This document shows positions 20,436 through 27,144 of a DNA stretch of 33,490 nt, piece after piece (positions within the stretch are counted from its first letter, which is position 1; the number at the start of each line of letters is the position of its first letter). Position numbers and translations under genes: made by a program. The notes under the pieces are model-generated. The model was not told where the DNA came from and did not search any database. It saw only the letters and a list, made by a program, of their open reading frames with translations. Source of the stretch: Elusimicrobiota bacterium (lineage in GTDB: Bacteria > Elusimicrobiota > Elusimicrobia > UBA1565 > UBA9628); contig JAGWRY010000432.1 of NCBI GenBank assembly GCA_028869495.1, positions 1-33,490 of the forward strand, written 5' to 3'.

Positions 20436-22841
20436 TCAGCTCCTCAGGACGGCGCCGAGCTTCTCGGACAAGGCCTTCACGACGGCGTCCGTGAAGCCGG
20501 CGATCTCGGCGTCGGTCAGCGTGCGGTCGTCGCGGCCGAAGGTCAGGCGCACGGCGAAGCTCTTCTTGCCGTCCGGAATCCCCTTGCCCTCGTAGACGTC
20601 GAAGAGGAGCGCGTCCTGGAGCTCGGCGATCGCGCAGGCGCGCAGCGCTTCCTCCAGGCGCCCGTACGGGAGCGATCTGTCGACGACCAGCGCGAGGTCG
20701 CGGCGCGAGACGGGGAACGGCGAGAACGGGGCGTACTTCGCCGTCGGCGCCGGCTTGGCGGCCAGGCGCTCGAGGTTCAGCTCGAAGAGCACGGCGCCCT
20801 CGCCGTCGAGGTCGAAGGCGCGCGCGGCGCGCGGGTGCAGCCAGCCGACGCTGGCGATCGCCTCGCCGGCGACGAAGGCGCGCAGGGCGTTGGCCGGGTG
20901 GAAGAGAGGGTCGCAGACCCAGCGCCCGGCGTTCCCGGTCCCGGGCCTCTCCCAGGAGACCGGCCCGGCGCCGCCCAGCAGGGCCTCGACGGCGGCCTTC
21001 GCGTCGGCGAAGCCCGCGCGCGGCGCGCGCGCGGCCTGCCAGCGGACGTCGAGGACGGGGCCCAGCAGGAGGCCGGCGGCGCGCCACTGCTCGACGACCG
21101 CGCCGCCCTTGAGGGAATACGCCTTGCCCAGTTCGAAGAGGCGCACGGCGTCGGCGCCGCGGCTGAGGTTGTGCTGGGCGTTCTTGAGCAGGCCCGGCAG
21201 GAGCGACGGGCGCAGGAGCGCCCAGTCCTCCGAGAGCGGGTTGGCGACGCGGGGCAGGCCGTCGGCGGACAGGCGCGCCGCGGTCAGCGCCTTTTCGGGG
21301 AGCAGGTCGTAGTTGTAGGCCTCGCAGAAGCCCAGGGCCGCCAGGCGCGTCCGGACGCGGCGCGCGGCCGTCTCGACCGGCGTCGTCGTCGCGGCCTGCG
21401 GCGCCAGCGGAGCCAGCCGGTACGGGACGCGGTCGTAGCCGAGGAAGCGCCCGACCTCCTCGGCGAGGTCGTTGGCGGTCGCGAGGTCATGTCGCCAGCT
21501 CGGCGCGGTGAAAGTGAATTCCGAGGCGCCGCCGGAGAGCTCCGCCGCGATCCGCTTGAGAGTCGCGAGAATCTCGTCGGCGTGGAAGTCCGCGCCAAGG
21601 ATCGCAGCGATCCGGGATGTGGAGGTCTTGATCCGTCTGGTCGTCGGGGCGGGAAGGACGGCGGGTTCGGCTTTGAGAGGCCCGGCCTTCCCGCCGGCCA
21701 GCTCCAGGATCAGGGCGGCGGCGCGCTCGGCGGCCCAGCGCGCGGCCTCGGGGTCGGCGCCGCGCTCGAAGCGGTAGGAGGAGTCGGAGCGCAGGCGGGT
21801 CTTCTGCGAGGACGCGCGGATCTCGGACGGGGCGAAATAGGCGCCCTCGAGGACCAGGCGGGTCGTCTTCTCGGTGACGGAGGACTCTTCTCCGCCCATG
21901 ACGCCCGCGAGGGCGACGGGGCGCTCGGCGTCGGCGATGACGAGGAGGCCTTCGGGAAGGGCGTACGACTTGTGGTCCAAGGCCAGGAAGGTCTCGCCGG
22001 CTTTGGAGCGCCGCACGAGGATCCGCCCGCCGGCGAGACGATCGGCGTCGAACGCGTGCAGGGGCTGGCCGACGTCGTGCAGGACGAAATTGGTGACGTC
22101 GACGACGTTGTTGACGGGGCGAAGACCGATGGATTCCAGGCGGCCCTTCAGCCATTCGGGGCTCTCGCCGACTTTGACGCCTTCGATGAGGCGTCCGCCG
22201 TAGAACGGGCAGGCCTGCGCGTCCTCGACCGAGACCGGAAGGGCCTTCGACAGGGCCTCGTCGACGCCGGAGGCCAGGGGCTTGAGCGTCCGGCCCAGCG
22301 CGGCGGCCAGCTCGCGCGCGAGGCCGCGGTGGGACAGGCAGTCCGGGCGGTTCGAGGTCGCCTCGACCTCGAGGACGTCGTCGGCGGGGCCGAGGAGCGC
22401 GCCGACGTCGGCGCCGAGCGCCGGGCCCTCGCCCATCACCCAGATGCCGTCGACGTCCTTCGAGAGGCCCAGCTCCTCGCGCGAGCAGATCATGCCCTGG
22501 CTCTCGACGCCGCGCAGCTTGGCCTTCTTGATCTTGAACTCGCCGGGCAGGACCGCGCCGATGCGGGCGAAAGCGACGGTCTGTCCGGCGGCGACGTTCG
22601 GGGCGCCGCAGACGACGCTCCACTTGGCCGCGCCGTCGTCGACGGTGCAGACGGAGAGCTTGTCGGCGTTCGGGTGCTTGTCCTTGGCCAGCACCCGGCC
22701 GACGACGACGCCGGAGAACTGCGGTCCGCGGCGCTCGACGCCGGCGACCTCGAAGCCGAGCTTGAGGAGCAGGGCCGAGAGGTCCTCGGTCGAGAGGCCG
22801 TGCTCCAGATGGTCCTTCAGCCAGCTAGACGAGATCTTCAT
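20436..22841 (-). CDS. pheT: Phenylalanyl-tRNA synthetase beta subunit
   Basis: An 801-residue subunit of the alpha2-beta2 enzyme that charges tRNA-Phe. Domains in order: the N-terminal MKISSSWLKDHLEHGLSTED; a tRNA-binding OB domain (VVGRVLAKDKHPNADKLSVC) with KKAKLRGVESQGMICS; the B3/B4 editing region (EATSNRPDCLSHRGLARELA, NNVVDVTNFVLHDVGQPLHA, ESSVTEKTTRLVLEGAYF); the B5 domain and catalytic-like core (YNYDLLPEKAL, NPLSEDWALLRPSLLPGLL); and the C-terminal anticodon-binding FDX-ACB domain (KYAPFSPFPVSRRDLALVVD). The length is standard. It overlaps the end of pheS by 17 bases. Confidence 0.96.
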   Translation of the reverse strand: MKISSSWLKDHLEHGLSTEDLSALLLKLGFEVAGVERRGPQFSGVVVGRVLAKDKHPNADKLSVCTVDDGAAKWSVVCGAPNVAAGQTVAFARIGAVLPGEFKIKKAKLRGVESQGMICSREELGLSKDVDGIWVMGEGPALGADVGALLGPADDVLEVEATSNRPDCLSHRGLARELAAALGRTLKPLASGVDEALSKALPVSVEDAQACPFYGGRLIEGVKVGESPEWLKGRLESIGLRPVNNVVDVTNFVLHDVGQPLHAFDADRLAGGRILVRRSKAGETFLALDHKSYALPEGLLVIADAERPVALAGVMGGEESSVTEKTTRLVLEGAYFAPSEIRASSQKTRLRSDSSYRFERGADPEAARWAAERAAALILELAGGKAGPLKAEPAVLPAPTTRRIKTSTSRIAAILGADFHADEILATLKRIAAELSGGASEFTFTAPSWRHDLATANDLAEEVGRFLGYDRVPYRLAPLAPQAATTTPVETAARRVRTRLAALGFCEAYNYDLLPEKALTAARLSADGLPRVANPLSEDWALLRPSLLPGLLKNAQHNLSRGADAVRLFELGKAYSLKGGAVVEQWRAAGLLLGPVLDVRWQAARAPRAGFADAKAAVEALLGGAGPVSWERPGTGNAGRWVCDPLFHPANALRAFVAGEAIASVGWLHPRAARAFDLDGEGAVLFELNLERLAAKPAPTAKYAPFSPFPVSRRDLALVVDRSLPYGRLEEALRACAIAELQDALLFDVYEGKGIPDGKKSFAVRLTFGRDDRTLTDAEIAGFTDAVVKALSEKLGAVLRS

Positions 22842-23892
22842 CGAATTGGCGCAGGAATCGGAGGTCGTTCGTGTAGAAGTCGCGCAGGTCGCGCACGCCG
22901 TGGACCAGCATCGCGACGCGCTCGACGCCGATGCCGAAGGCGAAGCCGGACCAGGTCTCCGGGTCCCAGCCGACGTTCCGCAGGACCTTCGGATGGACGA
23001 CGCCCGCGCCGAGAATCTCGATCCAGCCGGTGTGCTTGCAGGCGGGACAGCCGGTGCCCGGGCAGAAGAAGCACTTGACGTCGACCTCGGTCGACGGCTC
23101 GGTGAACGGGAAATAGGACGGGCGGAAGCGGGTCTTCGTGGACGAGCCGAGCAGGCTCTCCAGGAAGGTCTGCAGGTGGCCCTTGAGGTCGGCGAAGCCG
23201 AGGCTCCGGTCGATCACCAGGCCCTCGACCTGATGGAAGACGGCCGAGTGGGTCGCGTCGATCTGCTCGTGGCGGAAGACGCGGCCGGGGCAGACGATGC
23301 GGATCGGGGGCTTGCCCGCCTCCATCGCGCGGATCTGCACGTTCGAGGTGTGGGTGCGCAGGAGGCGCGGCAGGTCCTGCAGGTAGAAGGTGTCCTGGGT
23401 GTCGCGCGCGGGATGGTCGCCGGGCATGTTCAGCGCGTCGAAGTTGTGGAACTCGTCCTCGACCTGCGGGCCCTCGGCCCACGAGTAGCCGAGCCGCCGG
23501 AAGATGTCCGCGATCCGGCCGAGGGTCGTCGTCAGCGGATGCAGGCGCCCGCGCGGCGGACGCAGGGCCGGCAGGGTCAGGTCGATCGCGTCCTTCCGGA
23601 AGGCGTCCGCATCGGCGGCGTCCTCCAGGCGCGACTTGGCGGCGGAGAGCTTCGCCTCGAAGGCGGCCTTCAGGGCGTTGCCCTTGGGACCGCAGGCCTT
23701 GCGGTCGTCGAGCGGGAGGTCTTTCAGGGACTTCAGCAGCTCGGTGAGCTCGCCCTTGCGCCCCAGGAAGCGGACGCGGACCTCCTCGAGCTTCGGGAGG
23801 TCCGCGGTCTTCTCGACGTCCGCCGCCGCCAGGGCCGACTCGACCTTCGCGTACTCCTGTTGCCAGGCGGCGAGGGTCTTCGTCGGCTCCAT
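22825..23892 (-). CDS. pheS: Phenylalanyl-tRNA synthetase alpha subunit
   Basis: A 355-residue class II synthetase catalytic subunit. An N-terminal coiled-coil arm (residues 1-90, with VRFLGRKGELTELLKSL) interacts with tRNA. The catalytic core holds HPLTTTLGRIADIFRRLGY, PARDTQDTFYL, motif 2 in GRVFRHEQIDATHSAVFHQV, FPFTEPSTEVDV and motif 3 GFAFGIGVERVAML. A CPGTGCPACKHTGW segment gives four cysteines that could bind zinc; many PheS proteins have a plain loop here, but CxxC-type insertions are also known. The start at 23892 follows the rplT stop after ten bases without a clear ribosome binding site. Confidence 0.96.
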   Translation of the reverse strand: MEPTKTLAAWQQEYAKVESALAAADVEKTADLPKLEEVRVRFLGRKGELTELLKSLKDLPLDDRKACGPKGNALKAAFEAKLSAAKSRLEDAADADAFRKDAIDLTLPALRPPRGRLHPLTTTLGRIADIFRRLGYSWAEGPQVEDEFHNFDALNMPGDHPARDTQDTFYLQDLPRLLRTHTSNVQIRAMEAGKPPIRIVCPGRVFRHEQIDATHSAVFHQVEGLVIDRSLGFADLKGHLQTFLESLLGSSTKTRFRPSYFPFTEPSTEVDVKCFFCPGTGCPACKHTGWIEILGAGVVHPKVLRNVGWDPETWSGFAFGIGVERVAMLVHGVRDLRDFYTNDLRFLRQFDEDLV

Positions 23893-23902
23893 GGCCGGAA
23901 GG

Positions 23903-24250
23903 CTAGGCGCCCTGGGCGATCGAGACGAGCTGCTTGAAGGACGCGCCGTCGCGGGCGGCCAGCTCGGAGAGCATCTTCCGGTTCAGGGTGACGCCCGCCT
24001 TCTTCAGCCCGTTCATGAAGCGGCTGTAGGTGGTGTCGTTCTGTCGGCAGGCGGCGTTGATGCGCTCGATCCACAGGGAGCGGAAGTCGCGCTTCTTCTC
24101 CTTGCGGCCCTTGTAGGCCTCGTTGAGCGACTGCTCGACCTGCTGCTTGACCATCCGCCAGCGCGTGCTCTTGGCGGAATAGTTGCCCTTCGCGAGCTTG
24201 AAGAACTTCTTCTTGTGGTGGCGCGTGGTGACGCCGGACTTGATGCGCAT
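23903..24250 (-). CDS. rplT: 50S ribosomal protein L20
   Basis: A 115-residue, strongly basic protein. The N-terminal SGVTTRHHKKKFFKLAKGN extension penetrates 23S rRNA, and the globular part ends with the family sequence TYSRFMNGLKKAGVTLNRKM. L20 is needed early in large-subunit assembly and in some bacteria represses its own operon; no such site could be identified here. An AGAGG ribosome binding site (24262-24258) overlaps the rpmI stop codon. Confidence 0.97.
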   Translation of the reverse strand: MRIKSGVTTRHHKKKFFKLAKGNYSAKSTRWRMVKQQVEQSLNEAYKGRKEKKRDFRSLWIERINAACRQNDTTYSRFMNGLKKAGVTLNRKMLSELAARDGASFKQLVSIAQGA

Positions 24251-24257
24251 GTCGGGA

Positions 24258-24262
24258 CCTCT
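24258..24262 (-). promoter_or_regulatory. AGAGG ribosome binding site of rplT overlapping the rpmI stop
   Basis: On the minus strand the sequence TAAGAGG joins the rpmI stop codon to an AGAGG site seven bases before the rplT ATG at 24250. This shows that the organism uses Shine-Dalgarno initiation for highly expressed genes as well as the leaderless type seen elsewhere. Confidence 0.6.
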
Positions 24263-24456
24263 TAGTAGGGCAGGAACCGACGCATCGTCTTCGTGTCGGT
24301 GCCGTTCAGGTAGTCGGAGCCGCGCAGGAAGCGGCGGCGCTTGCCGCCGAGCGGGGCCATCAGGTGGCGCTGGCCCGGGTGCTCGTGCTTGAGCTTGCCG
24401 GAGCCGGTCTTGCGGAAGCGCTTCTTCGCGCCGGAGTGGTTCTTGAGCTTGGGCAT
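24262..24456 (-). CDS. rpmI: 50S ribosomal protein L35
   Basis: A 64-residue basic protein with the L35 signature KNHSGAKKRFRKTGSGKLK and the C-terminal DTKTMRRFLPY. It stands in the conserved infC-rpmI-rplT order. The 28-base gap before it holds an AGAGG-type site flanked by a 5-bp inverted repeat (ACAAC at 24458-24462 with GTTGT at 24473-24477), so the ribosome binding site would lie in the loop of a weak hairpin. Confidence 0.97.
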   Translation of the reverse strand: MPKLKNHSGAKKRFRKTGSGKLKHEHPGQRHLMAPLGGKRRRFLRGSDYLNGTDTKTMRRFLPY

Positions 24457-24484
24457 GACAACCTCTACTTTTGTTGTTGCGTCT

Positions 24485-25033
24485 TCAGTGCTTCGGGATC
24501 AGGACCATCACGAGGCGGTTGCGGTCGGGCAGGGGCTTCTGCTCGACGGCCGCCTTCGCGGCGAGCTTGTCGACGATCGACATCAGGAGCTTCATCCCGA
24601 GGTCCCGGTGCTGCATCTCGCGCCCGCGGAAGACCACGGTCACGCGCACCTTGTCGTGCGAGTCGATGAACTCCTCGATCTGCCGGACCTTGACGTCGAG
24701 ATCGTGCTGTCCGATGTTCGGCCGGAAACGCAGTTCCTTCAGCAGCCCCGCCTTCTGCTTCTTGCGCGCCTCGCGCTCCTTCTTCTCCTGCTCGTACTTG
24801 AACTTCGAGTAGGGGAGGATCTTGCAGACGGGTGGGTTCGCGTTGGCGGCGATCTCGACCAGGTCGAGACCGCGCTGCCGCGCGATTCCCAGCGCCTCGT
24901 TGATCGGACGAACCCCGATCTGCGTCCCGTCGGAGTCGATCAGGCGGACGGTCTGGGCCCGGATCGACTGGTTGATGCGCGTGTAGTCGCGCGGCTCGCG
25001 CGGCTGGAACTGGAATTTGCCTCGGGGATTGAT
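24485..25033 (-). CDS. infC: Translation initiation factor IF-3 with a rare AUC or AUU start
   Basis: About 182 residues matching IF-3. The N-terminal domain starts with TRINQSIRAQTVRLIDSDG and has LDLVEIAANANPPVCKI. A Lys-rich linker (EKKEREARKKQKAG) leads to the C-terminal domain (LKELRFRPNIGQHDLDVKV, VTVVFRGREMQHRDLG), ending in KH. IF-3 proofreads initiator tRNA and start codons on the 30S subunit. No ATG, GTG or TTG lies upstream of the conserved domain in frame. The candidates are ATC at 25033 (ten bases after AGGAG) and ATT at 25051; ATC is preferred because it has a Shine-Dalgarno site. Rare start codons in infC allow IF-3 to repress its own translation in E. coli. It heads the ribosomal-protein/pheST operon. 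Confidence 0.9.
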   Translation of the reverse strand: MNPRGKFQFQPREPRDYTRINQSIRAQTVRLIDSDGTQIGVRPINEALGIARQRGLDLVEIAANANPPVCKILPYSKFKYEQEKKEREARKKQKAGLLKELRFRPNIGQHDLDVKVRQIEEFIDSHDKVRVTVVFRGREMQHRDLGMKLLMSIVDKLAAKAAVEQKPLPDRNRLVMVLIPKH

Positions 25034-25073
25034 CGGGAAAAGGCTCCTAATGTCGGATGAACGTCGAGGGGCA

Positions 25074-25103
25074 ATGGTAGCAATTGCCCGTCGGCGGAGT
25101 CAA
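25074..25103 (-). promoter_or_regulatory. Promoter of the infC-rpmI-rplT-pheST operon
   Basis: On the minus strand TTGACT (25103-25098), an 18-base spacer and TACCAT (25079-25074) form a good sigma-70-type promoter. The predicted transcript starts near 25067, giving a leader of about 35 bases that contains the AGGAG site. No attenuator or T-box fits in this short leader. Confidence 0.65.
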
Positions 25104-25150
25104 TCGGGAGGGCGGGAGCTTAAGGAAGGGGGTTTTCGAGCCGCGGGTCC

Positions 25151-25168
25151 GGGGCCGGGCCCGGCCCC
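25151..25168. repeat. 18-bp perfect GC palindrome between the infC and barrel-protein genes
   Basis: GGGGCCGGGCCCGGCCCC is a perfect inverted repeat with no T-run on either side, so it is not a standard terminator. Its central GCCGGGCCCGGC also occurs twice in the hairpin at 12904-12936. The 192-base intergenic stretch 25034-25225 otherwise holds only the infC promoter and leader plus an A/T-rich patch (AAAAATATTACGG, 25205-25217) ten bases before the next start codon, which may contain the promoter of that gene. Confidence 0.5.
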
Positions 25169-25225
25169 ATGATCCTCGGACGCCGCCTTTGCCTGTTTCC
25201 GCGGAAAAATATTACGGTTGTCGTG

Positions 25226-25990
25226 ATGCCGACTTCGCCGCCGTCCCGGGTTTGGAGGCCCCTTCTCGCGTTCGCGGCGCTGCTCCTGTCGGCCGCGCGC
25301 GGCTGGGCCGGCCCGCCGTTCCTGACGGACGATCCCGTGCCGGTGGATCATCGCCACTGGGAGTTCTACCTGTTCGGCGCGGGGGATCACGCCGATCTAC
25401 GCGACTACTCCGTCGCCGCACCGGCGGCGGAGCTGAACTACGGCGCCTTCCCGGAGACCCAGCTCCACGTGGTCGCGCCGCTGACCACGGCCGGCGCCGA
25501 CGGCGCGCCGACCGAGACCGGCTACGGCGACACCGAGCTCGGCGTCAAATACCGGTTCGTCCATGAGACCGCGCGCCGGCCGCAGGCCGGAGTCTTTCCG
25601 ATGGCCGAACTGCCGACCGGGAACTCCTCCCTGGGGCTGGGCAACGGGCGGGCCTGGTTCCGCCTGCCGGTGTGGATGCAGAAGAGCCGGGGGCCGTGGA
25701 CGAGCTATTGGGGCGGCGGCGCCGTCCTGAACTCCGCGCCCGGCCGGCGCGACTATCCGTTCGGCGGCTGGCTCCTCCAGCGCGACCTGAGCGGGAAGCT
25801 GACCCTCGGCGGAGAGGTCTTCGCCCAGGGCGCGGACGCGGCCGACGACCGCGGCTACGCCGTCCTCAACTTCGGCGGCTACTACAACTTCACCCCGGAC
25901 GTCAGCCTTCTTTTCAGCGCGGGACACAGCGTCGCGGGCGACAACCACGCGATCTGGTACCTCGCGTTCTACTCGACCTGGGGGCCGTAG
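25226..25990 (+). CDS. Outer-membrane-barrel-like secreted protein (phenol MetA-like family)
   Basis: A 254-residue exported protein. The ATG at 25226 starts a clear signal peptide (PSRVWRPLLAFAALLLSAARG, cleaved near GWAG). An earlier ATG at 25169 would add 19 residues ahead of it and is rejected. The mature N terminus PPFLTDDPVPVDHRHWEFYL is typical of a family of putative beta-barrels often annotated as MetA-pathway or transporter-like. The rest alternates polar and aromatic residues as in beta-strands (GDTELGVKYRFV, YAVLNFGGYYNFTPDVSLLF) and ends in aromatic-rich YLAFYSTWGP, consistent with outer-membrane insertion. It is monocistronic and convergent with the RuBisCO-like gene eight bases away. 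A barrel role is inferred from pattern; cargo is unknown. Confidence 0.72.
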   Translation: MPTSPPSRVWRPLLAFAALLLSAARGWAGPPFLTDDPVPVDHRHWEFYLFGAGDHADLRDYSVAAPAAELNYGAFPETQLHVVAPLTTAGADGAPTETGYGDTELGVKYRFVHETARRPQAGVFPMAELPTGNSSLGLGNGRAWFRLPVWMQKSRGPWTSYWGGGAVLNSAPGRRDYPFGGWLLQRDLSGKLTLGGEVFAQGADAADDRGYAVLNFGGYYNFTPDVSLLFSAGHSVAGDNHAIWYLAFYSTWGP

Positions 25991-25998
25991 CGGCGGCG

Positions 25999-27126
25999 TC
26001 AGCCTTCGGGGAAGGCGCGGGCGATCGCGTCGCGGAAGGCTCGGGCGCCGGCTTCGGGGCCGCCGGGGCTCATCAAGAGGCGGCCGCCGACCAGCCAGAG
26101 CGCGTCGGGCCCGAAGTCCCGGGCCAGTTCGGGAGCGCGGTCGAGGCTCATGCCGCCGCCGGGGGACGGCCACGCCGGAGCGAGGCGCCCCAGCGGCTCG
26201 GCGCAGCGCGCGGCGATCGCGCGGCACTCGTCCGGGGTCAGCGCGAAGCGGCCGCCGGCGTTGGGAAAGACCGTGACGTCGGCGCCGAGCAGGCGCGTCA
26301 TCGTTCCCAGATAAAGCGAGGGCTCGATCCCGTGGCTCCGGTCGGCGTAGAAGGCGCCGGAGAAGGACGGGTGGGCCATGATCACCGCGGAGCGGCTCTC
26401 GGCCAGGCGCCGGGTCTGGTCCAGGCCGACGATCGCGGGGCAGATCAGCACGCCGCGCAGGCCTTCCTTCAAAACGAAGTCGAGGCGGGCCTCCAGCTCC
26501 TCCTGCGGGCCGGAGAGATGCGGCAGGTACAGGCATGGCCTGCCCAGACGGGCGCTTTCGCGCGCGGTCGCCTCGGCGATGCGGGAAACGCGCGTTCGAA
26601 AATGAACGAACGATCCGTCGACGATGTTCTGGTCGTCTTTGGCGATGTCGCCGCCGCCGCGGAAGAAGGCCGCCGCCGTCGCGGCGAGGTCGGCGTCCGA
26701 GGTGCCCATCGGCTTGAGCGCGGTCGCGAGGAGCGGACGCCCCTTCGCGCCGAGCATCCGGCGCAGTCCGTCCACGCCGTGATTCGGGCCCTTGAAGCGG
26801 GACAGCAGGTCCTCGGTCAGGCGCAGGTCGACCAGGCGCACGCCCGGCCAGATCGAGGCGTTGCCGAAGACGAGGTTGAGCAGCGTGCCCAGGCCGCCTT
26901 CGGCCAGCGCCGCGGGGAAGTCGATCGCGACGCGGAAGCGCCCGTCCCGGGCGGCGACGGCGGGACCGGGTTTGCCGACGATCCCGTCGCGGATCGCGTT
27001 CGGGAGCGGGAAGTCGAGCGGGACCTCGACCGTCTCCTCGAAGCTGATGAGGCGCGCGAGGCGCTCGGCCTCCTCGGGCGGGCCCGGAAGCTCGTAGACG
27101 GCGGTCAGGCGCTCGGAGGCGGGCAT
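25999..27126 (-). CDS. RuBisCO-like protein (form IV-type RLP)
   Basis: A 375-residue homologue of the RuBisCO large subunit; form I subunits are about 475. The strongest region is RPLLATALKPMGTSDADLA to RGGGDIAKDDQNIVDGSF. By eye, Lys138 matches catalytic Lys175 and Lys163 matches the carbamylated Lys201, with Asp165 for Asp203. Gln166 replaces Glu204 and Met140 replaces Lys177. In MAHPSFSGAF, His252 fits His294 but Pro253 replaces Arg295. VFPNAGGRF gives Val for His327 and Arg293 for loop-6 Lys334. SPGGG (321-325) fits the phosphate-binding SGG. These changes argue against CO2 fixation and for an enolase-, isomerase- or decarboxylase-type reaction on a phosphorylated sugar-like substrate. 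It follows UPF0182 after 18 bases; no methionine-salvage or phosphoribulokinase genes are nearby. Confidence 0.88.
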   Translation of the reverse strand: MPASERLTAVYELPGPPEEAERLARLISFEETVEVPLDFPLPNAIRDGIVGKPGPAVAARDGRFRVAIDFPAALAEGGLGTLLNLVFGNASIWPGVRLVDLRLTEDLLSRFKGPNHGVDGLRRMLGAKGRPLLATALKPMGTSDADLAATAAAFFRGGGDIAKDDQNIVDGSFVHFRTRVSRIAEATARESARLGRPCLYLPHLSGPQEELEARLDFVLKEGLRGVLICPAIVGLDQTRRLAESRSAVIMAHPSFSGAFYADRSHGIEPSLYLGTMTRLLGADVTVFPNAGGRFALTPDECRAIAARCAEPLGRLAPAWPSPGGGMSLDRAPELARDFGPDALWLVGGRLLMSPGGPEAGARAFRDAIARAFPEG

Positions 27127-27144
27127 GGGGGAAGAGCGGGGCGC

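Noticed and set aside
19986..23078. 1030-codon plus-strand frame antisense to pheT
   Set aside because: Antisense of a certain pheT gene with low-complexity Gly/Val/Arg/Gln-rich translation; no family features.
25151..25168. The palindrome as an intrinsic terminator
   Set aside because: No T-run follows on either strand and no gene ends nearby; it lies upstream of both flanking genes.
25169..25226. Earlier ATG start at 25169 for the barrel-like protein
   Set aside because: It would put 19 extra residues ahead of a complete signal peptide and overlaps the palindrome region.
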